64,000 bases of DNA from Marivita geojedonensis (GCF_002115805.1 NZ_JFKC01000002.1:310001-374000), one strand, 5' to 3'. Numbered from the stretch's first letter, positions 1-9,009 are shown. Notes: generated by a model not told the origin, from the sequence alone. Numbers and translations are program-made.

Positions 1-1
1 A

Positions 2-853
2 ACCCACAATCAGATGAGCCTTGGATTGGGGGACATTTACCCTTTGCTGGGGCAGGGGGTTTACGATGTCGCGATGACCGTTGCTGACTATGCCGTTGCG
101 GATGCCCCGGAACTTGAGGGGCTGGATGTTCCGCTTTTGGCACTGACAGCAGACGAGGCGCGCGCCATGGTCGATGCGGCGCGGCCTATGGTGACCGACA
201 TCTTCCACGACCGGTTCAATTCCCACGTTCTCGCCATCGCGCCCTATCCGCCGCAGGTCGTGTTCTGTAACGCTGAAATCAACGGACTGGACGACCTTCA
301 GGGTCTGAAGGTTCGGGCATCGGGGCGGATGACCGCCAAACTCCTTGAAGCGCTTGGCGCGGAAGGTGTGAACGTTTCGTTCTCGGAGGTTCCGGGTGCG
401 CTTCAGAACGGTGTCGTCGATTGCGCGGTGACCGGGGCTGGTTCGGGTTACAGTGCTGGGTGGTGGGAAGTCTCGACTCATCTGCTGCCTATTCCTCTTG
501 GCGGTTGGGACTCGGTCGTGACGGCAATGAACCTCGACAAGTGGAATGGTCTCAGTGCCGACATGCAGGCGCTCATCACAGAGCAGGTTGCAAGCGGATT
601 TGAAGATCCGGCCTGGGCAAGCGCTCAGGATGCTCTGGTTAATGACATCGCGTGTCTGACCGGCAATGGTACATGTCCGGCGGGCGATGCCCGGTCAATG
701 ACGCTTGTCGACGTCAGCGATGCGGATTTTGAGCGCGCGCGCGAAATCCTCACAAGCGAAGTTCTTCCCGACTGGGCGGAACGCGCAGGTGGGGATTGGT
801 CCAAGCGTTGGAATGAAAGTGTGGGCCAGGTTGTCGGTGTGACGATCAACTGA
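2..853 (+). CDS. TRAP transporter substrate-binding protein, DctP family (5' end outside window)
   Basis: This is the periplasmic solute receptor of a tripartite ATP-independent periplasmic transporter. The reading frame is open from base 2, so the start and the signal peptide lie to the left of the window; the ATG at 14 is internal. The family-typical segment around LKVRASGRMTAKLLEALGAE (about residue 100 of the visible part) contains the conserved arginine that usually salt-bridges the substrate carboxylate. A Cys pair (ACLTGNGTC) near the C terminus may form a disulfide. The gene is followed after 15 bp by the small permease and then the large permease, so this is a complete TRAP operon cut by the window edge. 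The substrate cannot be read from the sequence; a carboxylate is usual for the family. Confidence 0.88.
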   Translation, partial: THNQMSLGLGDIYPLLGQGVYDVAMTVADYAVADAPELEGLDVPLLALTADEARAMVDAARPMVTDIFHDRFNSHVLAIAPYPPQVVFCNAEINGLDDLQGLKVRASGRMTAKLLEALGAEGVNVSFSEVPGALQNGVVDCAVTGAGSGYSAGWWEVSTHLLPIPLGGWDSVVTAMNLDKWNGLSADMQALITEQVASGFEDPAWASAQDALVNDIACLTGNGTCPAGDARSMTLVDVSDADFERAREILTSEVLPDWAERAGGDWSKRWNESVGQVVGVTIN

Positions 854-868
854 CGCAACATCAGGGAC

Positions 869-1426
869 GTGTCGAAGATGGAACTGACGATTATCGAGAC
901 GCTCAGGCGCATCAATCGCGGGATCGCTCTTGCGGTTGGGATGGGGCTCCTGCTCTGTGCAGCGTTCGTGCTGACCGATATCGTCATGCGCCAGATCGGC
1001 ACGTCTCTTGGAGGCACGGAAGAGATCGCGGGCTATGCAATGGCGCTCGCGACATCTTGGGGCATGTCCTTTACCCTGCTTGAGTTGGGCCATGTTCGGA
1101 TTGACCTGTTACGCAGCCGGGTCGGCAGCTTTGGTCGCGCGCTGTTTGATGTATTCTCCATGATCGTCATGGCCGGAGTCGTCGTGATGATCGCGGTGAA
1201 GGCCTGGCCCGTGGTTGAGCGGTCCTTGGTGAACGGATCCCGCGCGAACACGCCGCTTGAGACGCCGCTGATCTGGGTGCAACTTCCATGGTTCGCAGGT
1301 TGGGTCTGGTTCGCATTCATGGCGTCCCTGATTGCGCTTGCCGCGCTGAGCCTGTTGCTCAAACGCCGCCATTCCGAGACCGAGGGTTTTGTAGGTGCGT
1401 TCGCAGAGCAGGAGAGCCTACAATGA
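869..1426 (+). CDS. TRAP transporter small permease, DctQ family
   Basis: This is the four-helix small membrane subunit that couples the binding protein to the large permease. Of about 185 residues, four hydrophobic stretches are visible (roughly 20-40, 55-75, 95-115 and 140-160). The segment LTDIVMRQIGTSLGGTEEIAGY after helix 1 is the usual DctQ pattern. The start is either GTG 869 or ATG 878; neither has a well-spaced ribosome site, so the N terminus is uncertain by three residues. It lies 15 bp after the receptor gene and its TGA overlaps the ATG of the large permease at 1423. Confidence 0.88.
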   Translation: MSKMELTIIETLRRINRGIALAVGMGLLLCAAFVLTDIVMRQIGTSLGGTEEIAGYAMALATSWGMSFTLLELGHVRIDLLRSRVGSFGRALFDVFSMIVMAGVVVMIAVKAWPVVERSLVNGSRANTPLETPLIWVQLPWFAGWVWFAFMASLIALAALSLLLKRRHSETEGFVGAFAEQESLQ

Positions 1427-2706
1427 TCGCTTACGTCTCTGTTGGATTGATTGGGCTGCTGGCCCTGTCCATTCCCGTTGGTATCGTGCTGTTCCTTCTC
1501 GGCTTCGGGATTGACGTCTTCTTTTCCTCGTTTCCCCTGTCGAAAGGCTTGGGGAACATGGTTTGGTCGTCATCAAACTCTGCCACGCTTATCGCCATTC
1601 CCTTCTTCGTCCTGTTGGGTGAAATCCTCGTCCGCAGTGGGGTTGCCACGCGGACCTACGCCGCGCTTGACCGTTGGGTGAGTTGGCTTCCGGGGGGATT
1701 GGTCCACGCCAACGTTGCAACCGCCACGATGTTTTCGGCCACGTCGGGGTCTTCGGTTGCGACCGCTGCCACAGTCGCCACTGTGGCTATGCCGCAGGCG
1801 GAAAAGCTGGGATATGATGCCAAGCTCTTTTCCGGTGCGATTGCGGCAGGCGGTACGCTGGGGATCATGATCCCGCCCTCGATCAACCTGATTGTTTATG
1901 GTTTCCTGACCCAGTCATCCATTCCGCAACTGTTTCTGGCTGGTCTGATACCGGGAATTCTGCTGGCAGCAGCGTTCATGGCTGTGACAGCCATCATCTG
2001 CCTGATCCGTCCTGATCTGGGTGGCGTGCGCCGGACCTTTCCGTTTTCGCTGATGCTGCGTGCGCTGGTCGATCTGGTGCCGATCCTGATCCTGTTTGGT
2101 CTGATTGTCGGCTCCATCTATCTTGGCTGGGCGACGCCGACCGAAGCTGCCGCCGTCGGCGTCGCGGGCGCGTTCCTGATCGCTTTTGCATTCGGAGGTG
2201 TCTCTTGGGACATGCTGCACCAAAGCCTGACGGGAACCGTGAAAATCACCTCCATGATCATGCTGATCGTGATTGGCGCCTCATTCCTGAACTTCACGTT
2301 GGCATCTGCTGGATTGGGACGCGAGTTGACCGACTTCATGACGGGCCTTGGATTGACGCCTCTCAAGACGATCCTTGTCGTCGTCGTCCTTTACATCGTG
2401 CTGGGCTTCTTCATCGAGACTCTGTCGCTGATGGTGGTGACAATTCCGATCATCGTCCCGTTGGTCGTGGCGCAGGGCTATGACGTGATCTGGTTCGGTA
2501 TCCTGATGATCGTTCTGATCGAAATGGCCCTGATCACGCCTCCGGTCGGTCTGAACCTCTATGTTGTGCAGGGCGCGCGAAAATCCGGAAGCCTGAACGA
2601 GGTGATGCTTGGCGCGCTGCCGTATTGCCTGACCATGTTGGCGATGGCGTTTCTGCTGATTGCGTTCCCGGCCATCGCGCTCTTCCTGCCGAACGCATTG
2701 CAATAG
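1423..2706 (+). CDS. TRAP transporter large permease, DctM family
   Basis: This is the ion-coupled transport subunit in the inner membrane, about 427 residues with twelve or so hydrophobic segments. Family marks include the SGSSVATAATVATVAMP stretch, GGTLGIMIPPSINLIVYG, and ATPTEAAAVGV in the second half. The ATG at 1423 overlaps the DctQ stop as ATGA, giving translational coupling; a longer in-frame opening from 1288 is an extension through dctQ and is not used. The gene ends 7 bp from the stop of the convergent regulator gene, with no obvious terminator between them. Confidence 0.92.
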   Translation: MIAYVSVGLIGLLALSIPVGIVLFLLGFGIDVFFSSFPLSKGLGNMVWSSSNSATLIAIPFFVLLGEILVRSGVATRTYAALDRWVSWLPGGLVHANVATATMFSATSGSSVATAATVATVAMPQAEKLGYDAKLFSGAIAAGGTLGIMIPPSINLIVYGFLTQSSIPQLFLAGLIPGILLAAAFMAVTAIICLIRPDLGGVRRTFPFSLMLRALVDLVPILILFGLIVGSIYLGWATPTEAAAVGVAGAFLIAFAFGGVSWDMLHQSLTGTVKITSMIMLIVIGASFLNFTLASAGLGRELTDFMTGLGLTPLKTILVVVVLYIVLGFFIETLSLMVVTIPIIVPLVVAQGYDVIWFGILMIVLIEMALITPPVGLNLYVVQGARKSGSLNEVMLGALPYCLTMLAMAFLLIAFPAIALFLPNALQ

Positions 2707-2713
2707 ATGACGG

Positions 2714-4576
2714 TCAGGCCCAATCGGCTTCGGAAATATTGAGCGCCCGGAGACGGGAATACAGCGTGGTTGGTTTTATCCCCAACAGGGCCGCTGCGCC
2801 GTTTGCTCCGGACACCCTGCCATGGGTTTCACGCAGACACGCGATGATGTTGTCGCGCTGCATTGCCTGCATCTCGGCCTCGGTGCGGATGGCGGTTTGA
2901 CCGGTTTGCGGGTCCGACCCTCCATGTCCCAGTTCGAGGATCAGTTTTCTCCCATTCGAGACAATCGTCGCCCGTTCGATCACGTTTCTCAATTCACGGA
3001 CATTTCCCGGCCAGTTGTAACTCATCAACTGGCTCATCGTCTTTTCCGTGATGACCGGTTTCGGCCTGTTCAGCCGTCGACATGCAAGGTCCAGAAGATG
3101 GCTGGCAAGAACCGGCACATCTTCGGAACGGTTTCGCAACGGGGTGCAGGTGATCGGGAACACGTTGAGAAACAGAAGGAGGTCCTCACGCATTCTGCCG
3201 CGGCTCACCGCTTTCTCCGGCGCCATCGTCATGGCGCTGATCACTCTTATGTCCAGACTTTTGGGTCGTGTGTCGCCCATACGCGTCACTGTCGAGGTTT
3301 GCAGAGCCTGCAGCAATCGACCCTGCACCTCGATTGGCAATTCGTCGATATCGTCGAGAAATACCGTGCCGCCATGGGCAAGTTCGAGCTTGCCAGGCTT
3401 GTCGCGCATTGCTCCGGCGATTGCACCGCGTACCTGACCAAAGAGTTCGGCTTCGACCGCGTCTGCACCGACCGACCCGCATTTGAAGTGGATCAGAGGA
3501 CGGCGTGATCGCTCGCTCGCCTTGTGGATCGCAGTGGCGACCAGGCCCTTGCCGGTCCCCGTCTCCCCATCGATCAGAACGCTGGCGTCGGTTTTCGCCA
3601 CAAGATCGATCCGGGTCAGAAGTTGACGGACGGCAGGTGAGATGCCGACGATGTCATGGTGGGCCCGTTCTGAGGTGATCGCTTCCTGGAGATACGCGTT
3701 TTCCTGCTCAAGCCGGTCGCGCAGGGCAGCCACTTCATCAAGTGCTTCGCGCAACTTCCGTTCACCTTCCTTGCGTTCCGTGATGTCTCGAAAGATCACA
3801 ACAGCACCCGCCAGAACCTGCTGGTCGTAAATGGGCGTCGAGACATATTCGACCCGGATCGGCTTGCCGTCCTTGCGCCAGAAGACCTCGTCTTCGATCC
3901 GGTGAACCTGCTCGAAGCGAAAGGACCGATAGATCGGGCATTGCTGCGAAGGATAAACCTCACCGTTAAGGTGGTGGTGGTGGATCATCGAGTGAATGTC
4001 GCGACCAAGCAGATCCTGCGTCGTCCAGCCCAGCATCTCCTGTGCGGCCCTGTTCACAAAGGTGGTCTTTCCCTCTGCGTTGACGCCATAAATTCCCTCA
4101 CCAGCCGCGTTCAGGATCAACTGGTTCTGCCGTTCAAGTTCGGCAAAAAAACTCTCGGCCCGTTTCCATTCCGAAAGCCCGGCGCGATGGAGTTCCGCAG
4201 TTTCCGCAAGTTGAGTGCGCTTTTCGAATGCTTCGAGGTCAGTGAAGGACAGGAAGAGGTATCCCTCCTGGTCAGGCACGGTCCTTGCACGGATTTCACA
4301 GTGCAAAGGCTTACCATTGAGCGCGTTCATGGGGACGTCGCGCGTCCAACATTCGCCTCGGTGATCGACCTCGGCGACAAATACGACGAATTTCCCGAGT
4401 GCCTTTCCGAGAAAGGATGAAAACTTCGGTCGGGGGTCATCTTCGGAGATTGCGCCAAACAGATCCCGCGCGCCTTTGTTCCAGCCGACAATTCTGTCTT
4501 CGGACGTGTCCAGAAGTATCGCCGCATCAGGGACAGCGGACAGCAGAGAATCGGACAGGTGCGCTTCGGTGATCAT
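2714..4576 (-). CDS. PAS-domain NtrC/FhlA-type regulator with degenerate sigma-54 contact motifs
   Basis: A 620-residue transcription regulator. Two PAS domains come first (about 8-115 and 150-268, the latter ending in the PAC-like FRDITERKEGE), then a coiled coil (270-305), an AAA+ domain (about 307-530) and a Fis-type helix-turn-helix (about 575-615, with GANGAAALLGIKPTTLYSRL). Walker A is intact (GETGTGKG, 337-344). The sigma-54 contact loop, normally GAFTGA, reads GAIAGA (384-389), so both the Phe and the essential Thr are lost. Walker B is LDD rather than LDE (409), and the arginine expected in the YYRLNVFPI-type segment is Phe 469. It may act without sigma-54, as some Rhodobacter NtrC-type proteins do. 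It is divergent from the cyanate operon and convergent with the TRAP operon, so either could be its target. Confidence 0.85.
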   Translation of the reverse strand: MITEAHLSDSLLSAVPDAAILLDTSEDRIVGWNKGARDLFGAISEDDPRPKFSSFLGKALGKFVVFVAEVDHRGECWTRDVPMNALNGKPLHCEIRARTVPDQEGYLFLSFTDLEAFEKRTQLAETAELHRAGLSEWKRAESFFAELERQNQLILNAAGEGIYGVNAEGKTTFVNRAAQEMLGWTTQDLLGRDIHSMIHHHHLNGEVYPSQQCPIYRSFRFEQVHRIEDEVFWRKDGKPIRVEYVSTPIYDQQVLAGAVVIFRDITERKEGERKLREALDEVAALRDRLEQENAYLQEAITSERAHHDIVGISPAVRQLLTRIDLVAKTDASVLIDGETGTGKGLVATAIHKASERSRRPLIHFKCGSVGADAVEAELFGQVRGAIAGAMRDKPGKLELAHGGTVFLDDIDELPIEVQGRLLQALQTSTVTRMGDTRPKSLDIRVISAMTMAPEKAVSRGRMREDLLLFLNVFPITCTPLRNRSEDVPVLASHLLDLACRRLNRPKPVITEKTMSQLMSYNWPGNVRELRNVIERATIVSNGRKLILELGHGGSDPQTGQTAIRTEAEMQAMQRDNIIACLRETHGRVSGANGAAALLGIKPTTLYSRLRALNISEADWA

Positions 4577-4794
4577 GGGGTAGAAAATATTCTGCGGCGC
4601 AGAAGTGTCTAACGAAAATTCGTAAATTATGAAAATTCGTAATTATTGCGTCACTCGAATAAAGTTTAAGGCATTGCTATTTAACAGTTTTTCAAAACTG
4701 TCCAAATTTTGTGCGGCGGATTTTTTTCCGGACCCGCTGCTGTCATCTTGTCAGCAAGACATCACTACGACGTTTCAGACACAGGGGAAATCAC
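4577..4794. promoter_or_regulatory. Divergent intergenic region with 12-bp direct repeat upstream of the cyanate operon
   Basis: This 218-bp AT-rich region separates the PAS regulator and the cyanate operon. The 12-mer GAAAATTCGTAA occurs twice on one face, at 4614-4625 and 4631-4642 (period 17 bp), which suits a regulator-binding site. I looked for a -24/-12 sigma-54 promoter (TGGC-N8-TTGC type) and did not see a convincing one. The purine-rich AGGGGAAA before ATG 4795 is the ribosome site of the first operon gene. Confidence 0.4.
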
Positions 4795-6189
4795 ATGACG
4801 ATCAAGAGCCTTGGAAACCCGTTCTCGGCAGAGACAGATCTGCGCCACGGCGCAGATTGCGGGTGCGACAGCTGCGCAGCCGGTCATGCACATGCGCATC
4901 ATGGAACCGAAGTCGAACCAACCCAGATGTCCTCCGAACAGATGATGGAGCGCGCTGTCGAAAGCGCGATCGTGCGTTCCGTCTTTGGCCAAAGCGATAT
5001 CGGACGCCGATCGTTCATGGGAATGCTGGGGGGCTCGACTGTTGCTGCAGCGCTCGCCTCTGTCTTCCCGATGGATCAGGCCAAAGCGGCAATCCTCGAC
5101 AATCTGGGCACACCGGAAAAGACAGACCTGAACATCGGGTTCGTGCCCATCACCTGCGCTACTCCGATCATCATGGCGCAGCCAATGGGCTTCTACGAGC
5201 GCTACGGTTTGAATGCGCAGGTGATCAAGACAGCCGGTTGGGCCGTGGCCCGCGACAAGTCGCTGTCTGGCGAATACGATGCGTCCCACATGCTGACACC
5301 AATGCCGCTGGCGATGACGCTGGGTGCCGGGTCGGTGGCCACGCCTTACATTATGCCTGCCGTCGAGAACATCAACGGACAGGCCATCGTGCTGTCCAAC
5401 GAACACATGGACAAGCGTGATCCGGCACAGTGGAAGGGCTTCACCTTCGGCGTTCCGTTCGAATACTCGATGCACAACTTCCTGCTGCGCTACTACGTGG
5501 CCGAGTTTGGCCTCGACCCGGATGTCGATATCCAGATCCGCGTTGTTCCGCCGCCCGAGATGGTAGCAAACCTGCGTGCGGGCAACCTTGATGGCTACCT
5601 GTCGCCTGACCCGTTCAACCAGCGCGCGGTTTGGGAAGGCATCGGCTTTATTCACACGCTGACAAAGGACATATGGGAGGGTCACCCGTGCTGTGCCTTT
5701 GCTGCCCCGCTGTCTTTTGCGACCGAGTTGCCGAACACCTACGGCGCGCTGCTCAAGTCGATCATCGACGCGACGCAATATGCATCGAACCCGGACAACC
5801 GGAAAGAGATCTCGGCCGCGATTGCGCCGACGAATTATCTCAACCAGCCGGTCCCGGTGATCGAACAGGTTCTGACCGGCACCTACGCCGACGGGCTTGG
5901 CGAAGTGAAGCAAGTTCCCGACCGTATCGATTTTGACCCGTTCCCGTGGCATTCGATGGGCGTCTGGATCCTGACCCAGATGAAGCGTTGGGGCTATATC
6001 GACGGAGACGTGGACTACAAGGCCGTGGCCGAGCAGGTCTACCTTGCGGCAGACGCCAAGAAGGTGATGGAAGATCTGGGCTACGAGGCGCCCGATGTGA
6101 CGTACAAGTCGCACACCATCATGGGCAAGACGTTCGATCCGTCCGAACCCGAAGCCTACGTGTCCAGCTTCGCGATCGGAAAGGGTTGA
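4795..6189 (+). CDS. Cyanate/nitrate-type ABC transporter substrate-binding protein (CmpA/NrtA family, Tat signal)
   Basis: This is the periplasmic receptor of an ABC importer of the nitrate/bicarbonate/cyanate class, about 464 residues as usual for NrtA/CmpA. ATG 4795 is chosen because AGGGGAAA precedes it; the longer in-frame start at 4711 runs into AT-rich intergenic DNA. A twin-arginine motif (GRRSFMGMLGG, about residues 72-82) precedes a hydrophobic stretch, so export is probably by Tat. The long n-region before it carries an unusual Cys/His cluster, CGCDSC then HAHAHH (about 22-38). The body shows typical NrtA-like segments such as NIGFVPITCATPIIMAQ. The downstream cyanase gene makes cyanate the most likely ligand. 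Confidence 0.82.
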   Translation: MTIKSLGNPFSAETDLRHGADCGCDSCAAGHAHAHHGTEVEPTQMSSEQMMERAVESAIVRSVFGQSDIGRRSFMGMLGGSTVAAALASVFPMDQAKAAILDNLGTPEKTDLNIGFVPITCATPIIMAQPMGFYERYGLNAQVIKTAGWAVARDKSLSGEYDASHMLTPMPLAMTLGAGSVATPYIMPAVENINGQAIVLSNEHMDKRDPAQWKGFTFGVPFEYSMHNFLLRYYVAEFGLDPDVDIQIRVVPPPEMVANLRAGNLDGYLSPDPFNQRAVWEGIGFIHTLTKDIWEGHPCCAFAAPLSFATELPNTYGALLKSIIDATQYASNPDNRKEISAAIAPTNYLNQPVPVIEQVLTGTYADGLGEVKQVPDRIDFDPFPWHSMGVWILTQMKRWGYIDGDVDYKAVAEQVYLAADAKKVMEDLGYEAPDVTYKSHTIMGKTFDPSEPEAYVSSFAIGKG

Positions 6190-6192
6190 TCC

Positions 6193-7029
6193 ATGTTGGG
6201 CAACCTTTCGATCAATCAGCGGGCTGCGGTTCTTTCGGTTGTCATGCTGGTGGTTGGCCTCCTGATCTGGGAGGCCGCCATTCCGGCGCAGAAGGCAGCA
6301 GAGGAACTGACCGAATATGAACGTCTGACCGGAGGTGGTGCACCAAAGGCGGGCGTTCCGCCACCCAGCCAGGTCATCGCCAAGGCGTGGGAACAGCTCT
6401 CGAACCCGTTCTATGATGCGGGCCCCAACGACAAGGGGATCGGCATTCAGATCGGCTACTCGATTTACCGCGTGCTCACCGGATACCTGATGGCTGCCAT
6501 GGTTGCGATCCCGCTGGGGTTCCTTATCGGCATGAGCCAGGTTGCCTACAAAGCGTTCAACCCCTTCATCCAGGTGCTGCGCCCCATCTCACCACTTGCA
6601 TGGATGCCGCTGGCCCTGTTCATCATTCAGGACAGCGAGGCATCAGCGATATTCGTGATTTTCGTCTGTTCGATCTGGCCGATGCTGCTCAACACGGCAT
6701 TTGGCGTCGCAGGTGTCAGACAGGACTGGGTGAATGTCGCCCGGACGCACGAACTTGGTCCGATCAAGACGGCCTTTACCGTCATTCTGCCAGCGGCGGC
6801 CCCGACAATCGTAACCGGGATGCGGATTTCCATCGGAATCGCCTGGCTGGTCATCGTCGCGGCGGAGATGCTCGTTGGTGGAACGGGGATTGGCTACTAC
6901 GTGTGGAACGAGTGGAACAATCTCGACCTGACCTCAGTCATCTTCTCAATCCTCATGATCGGCGTTGTCGGCATGTTGCTGGACTCGGCCTTTGGCGTCC
7001 TGCAGCGCGCGGTCGCCTACGCAGAATAA
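6193..7029 (+). CDS. ABC transporter permease, nitrate/cyanate type
   Basis: Inner-membrane permease of 278 residues in the NrtB/SsuC/TauC class, placed 3 bp after the receptor gene. It has an N-terminal helix, a soluble stretch, then five or six helices. The cytoplasmic coupling loop is visible as ARTHELGPIKTAFTVILPAAAPTIVTGM (about 180-206), the EAA-like segment that docks on the ATPase. The C-terminal part carries the family's typical GTGIGYYVWNEWN. It works with the ATPase that follows 10 bp later. Confidence 0.88.
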   Translation: MLGNLSINQRAAVLSVVMLVVGLLIWEAAIPAQKAAEELTEYERLTGGGAPKAGVPPPSQVIAKAWEQLSNPFYDAGPNDKGIGIQIGYSIYRVLTGYLMAAMVAIPLGFLIGMSQVAYKAFNPFIQVLRPISPLAWMPLALFIIQDSEASAIFVIFVCSIWPMLLNTAFGVAGVRQDWVNVARTHELGPIKTAFTVILPAAAPTIVTGMRISIGIAWLVIVAAEMLVGGTGIGYYVWNEWNNLDLTSVIFSILMIGVVGMLLDSAFGVLQRAVAYAE

Positions 7030-7039
7030 GGAGGCACTC

Positions 7040-7948
7040 ATGCCCAAACCGTTTCTCAGCATCGAGCGGCTGACACAACAGTACCCTGACGGTCAGGGAG
7101 GCACCCTGACCGTATTTGAGAATGCCAGTTTCGGGATCGAGAAAGGCGAGTTTGTCTGCATCCTCGGCCATTCCGGCTGTGGCAAGTCGACGATCATGAA
7201 CATCCTTGCCGGATTGGCTGAGCCCACATCCGGCGTGGTCAAGATGGACGGGTTCGAAGTCTCCGGTCCGTCGCTGGATCGTGGCGTCGTGTTCCAGAAT
7301 TACTCGCTCCTTCCGTGGCTGTCCGCGCTCAAGAATGTCACCTTCGGCATCAAGGCCCGGTACCCGGATTGGTCCGCGGACAAGGTGGAAGCCCATGCAC
7401 GGGACTTTCTGGCCAAGGTCGGACTTGAGGGTGACGTGGTGCATCGCAAGCCCAGCCAGTTGTCAGGCGGTATGCGCCAAAGGGTGTCGATCGCACGTGC
7501 GTTTGCCAACCAGCCAAAGCTCTTGCTTCTGGACGAACCATTCGGCGCATTGGATGCCCTGACACGTGGCACCATTCAGGAGGAGTTGCTCAAGATCTGG
7601 AGCGGCACCGAGCAAACGGTGTTCATGATCACGCACGATATCGACGAGGCGATCCTGCTTGCCGACCGTATTCTGCTCATGACGAACGGTCCCTTCGCCC
7701 GGGTTGCAGAGTCGGTTGAGATCACCATTCCACGGCCCCGCAGCCGTACGGAAATCGTGGAGCATCCGAACTACTATGCGATCCGCAACCACTTGGTGCA
7801 GTTTCTCGGCCAACGGTCGAAGGAATTGGCAGGCCAGCAAAGCGGAGATGCCGAGCAGAGCCCGGACAATGTTCGGATCGACATGACCAGTGCCGAAAAG
7901 GTCGAAGAGGACATCGCGCCTCCGCCTTTGCGGGCGGTGAATGACTGA
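7040..7948 (+). CDS. ABC transporter ATP-binding protein, nitrate/cyanate type
   Basis: ATPase subunit of 302 residues. Walker A is GHSGCGKS (about 43-50), the signature is LSGGMRQR, Walker B is LLLLDEP and the switch histidine lies in MITHDIDEA. The ATG at 7040 is preceded by a strong AAGGAGG at 7027-7033; the longer in-frame opening overlaps the permease gene and is discarded. About 50 hydrophilic residues follow the ATPase core and may be a regulatory tail, as in NrtC/CynD relatives. Genes 4795-8946 form one operon. Confidence 0.9.
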   Translation: MPKPFLSIERLTQQYPDGQGGTLTVFENASFGIEKGEFVCILGHSGCGKSTIMNILAGLAEPTSGVVKMDGFEVSGPSLDRGVVFQNYSLLPWLSALKNVTFGIKARYPDWSADKVEAHARDFLAKVGLEGDVVHRKPSQLSGGMRQRVSIARAFANQPKLLLLDEPFGALDALTRGTIQEELLKIWSGTEQTVFMITHDIDEAILLADRILLMTNGPFARVAESVEITIPRPRSRTEIVEHPNYYAIRNHLVQFLGQRSKELAGQQSGDAEQSPDNVRIDMTSAEKVEEDIAPPPLRAVND

Positions 7949-7959
7949 TCGGGTTTGGC

Positions 7960-8439
7960 ATGACCCTTCAACTTGCCCCACGCGCACCGTTGCCGCCATT
8001 TACGTTTGAGGATGCGGTCAAAAAGGTGCGTTTGGCCGAGGATGCGTGGAACAGCCGAGATCCGGCAAAGGTGGCGCAGGCCTACACGCCGGATACGCGC
8101 TGGCGGAACCGGGACACATTTCTGAACGGCCGTGCAGAGGTAGAGGCGTTCCTGACCGAGAAATGGCGCCGGGAAAACGGCTACCGGCTGATCAAGGAAA
8201 TCTGGGCGCATGAGGCCCATCGGATCGCCGTACGGTTTTGCTACGAATGGCATGACGAGACGGGCCAGTGGTTCAGAGCATTTGGCAACGAGAACTGGGA
8301 GTTCGACGTGCTTGGCTACATGGCGGTACGTCACGCGTCCATCAATGATGTGCCCATCTCGGAGAACGACCGCTTGTTTCACTGGCCTCAGGGACGTCGG
8401 CCTAACGACCACCCGGGCCTCACGGAACTCGGACTTTAA
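7960..8439 (+). CDS. DUF1348 / NTF2-like small protein
   Basis: A 159-residue single-domain protein of the DUF1348 (SnoaL/NTF2-fold) family. Aromatic-rich family segments are visible: [24 protein letters not shown] near the N terminus, [24 protein letters not shown] in the middle and [15 protein letters not shown] at the end. It lies between the cyanate transporter and cyanase genes, 11 bp after the ATPase and 36 bp before cynS. No enzymatic activity is established for the family, so its part in cyanate use is unknown. Confidence 0.8.
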   Translation: MTLQLAPRAPLPPFTFEDAVKKVRLAEDAWNSRDPAKVAQAYTPDTRWRNRDTFLNGRAEVEAFLTEKWRRENGYRLIKEIWAHEAHRIAVRFCYEWHDETGQWFRAFGNENWEFDVLGYMAVRHASINDVPISENDRLFHWPQGRRPNDHPGLTELGL

Positions 8440-8475
8440 CAACTGCTTTCGAAAAATGATCACGGAGGACAAGAC

Positions 8476-8946
8476 ATGAAAGACAACTACGAGGTACCTG
8501 TCATGATGACCAAGGAAGACGTGACGATGATGATCCTGTCGGCCAAGAAGCAGGCTGGCATGACATGGGAAGGCATCGCCGAGAAGATCGACATGTCTCC
8601 GGTCTGGACGCATTCGGCGTGCATGGGCATGAATGCATTTCCCAAGGACAAGGCCGAGGCGCTGGTTTCGGTCATGGGTCTGCCGCAGGAAGCGGCCAGC
8701 GTTCTCGAAGAGCCGCCCACCAAGGTCTGGGAGCAGTCTGTCCCGACCGACCCTTGCATCTATCGTCTTTACGAGATTGTCGGGGTCTATGGCCCGACCA
8801 TAAAGGCGCTGATCGAAGAGAAGTTCGGCACCGGTATCATGTCGGCCATCGACTTTGACATGAGCGTAACGCGCGTGCCGCATGAGAAGGGCGACCGGGT
8901 CAAGTTGGAAATGTCCGGCAAGTATCTGGCGTACAATTCCTGGTAA
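8476..8946 (+). CDS. cynS: Cyanate hydratase (cyanase)
   Basis: Catalyses cyanate plus bicarbonate to carbamate and CO2, the carbamate then giving ammonia and CO2; it is a cytoplasmic decamer. The 156 residues match the family length. The catalytic triad of the family is present: Arg97 and Glu100 in PTDPCIYRLYEIVGVYGPT and Ser123 in GTGIMSAIDF. The N-terminal five-helix part resembles a lambda-repressor-like domain. ATG 8476 follows ACGGAGGAC at about 8460-8470. Last gene of the cyanate operon, followed by a hairpin terminator. The operon lets the cell use cyanate as a nitrogen source or detoxify it. Confidence 0.95.
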   Translation: MKDNYEVPVMMTKEDVTMMILSAKKQAGMTWEGIAEKIDMSPVWTHSACMGMNAFPKDKAEALVSVMGLPQEAASVLEEPPTKVWEQSVPTDPCIYRLYEIVGVYGPTIKALIEEKFGTGIMSAIDFDMSVTRVPHEKGDRVKLEMSGKYLAYNSW

Positions 8947-8976
8947 GCGCGTCAGGACCCAATCGGTTTTCTTGAT

Positions 8977-9001
8977 AAACGCAGGCCATTGGCCTGCGTT
9001 T
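8977..9001. terminator. Hairpin terminator between cynS and the convergent CoA-transferase gene
   Basis: Perfect inverted repeat AACGCAGGCC - ATT - GGCCTGCGTT, extended by one A-T pair. The 3-base loop and GC-rich 10-11 bp stem suit a bidirectional terminator between the two convergent genes, though the following T run is short. Confidence 0.6.
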
Positions 9002-9009
9002 CGACCCTC

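Noticed and set aside
4577-4794. Sigma-54 promoter upstream of the cyanate operon
   Set aside because: No match with both GG and GC elements at the proper spacing (TGGC-N8-TTGC type) was found on reading the region.
4765-6114. 449-residue opening on the minus strand opposite the cyanate receptor gene
   Set aside because: It mirrors the codon structure of the real gene in GC-rich DNA, is rich in Arg/His/Val, has no family resemblance or ribosome site and conflicts with a well-supported gene.
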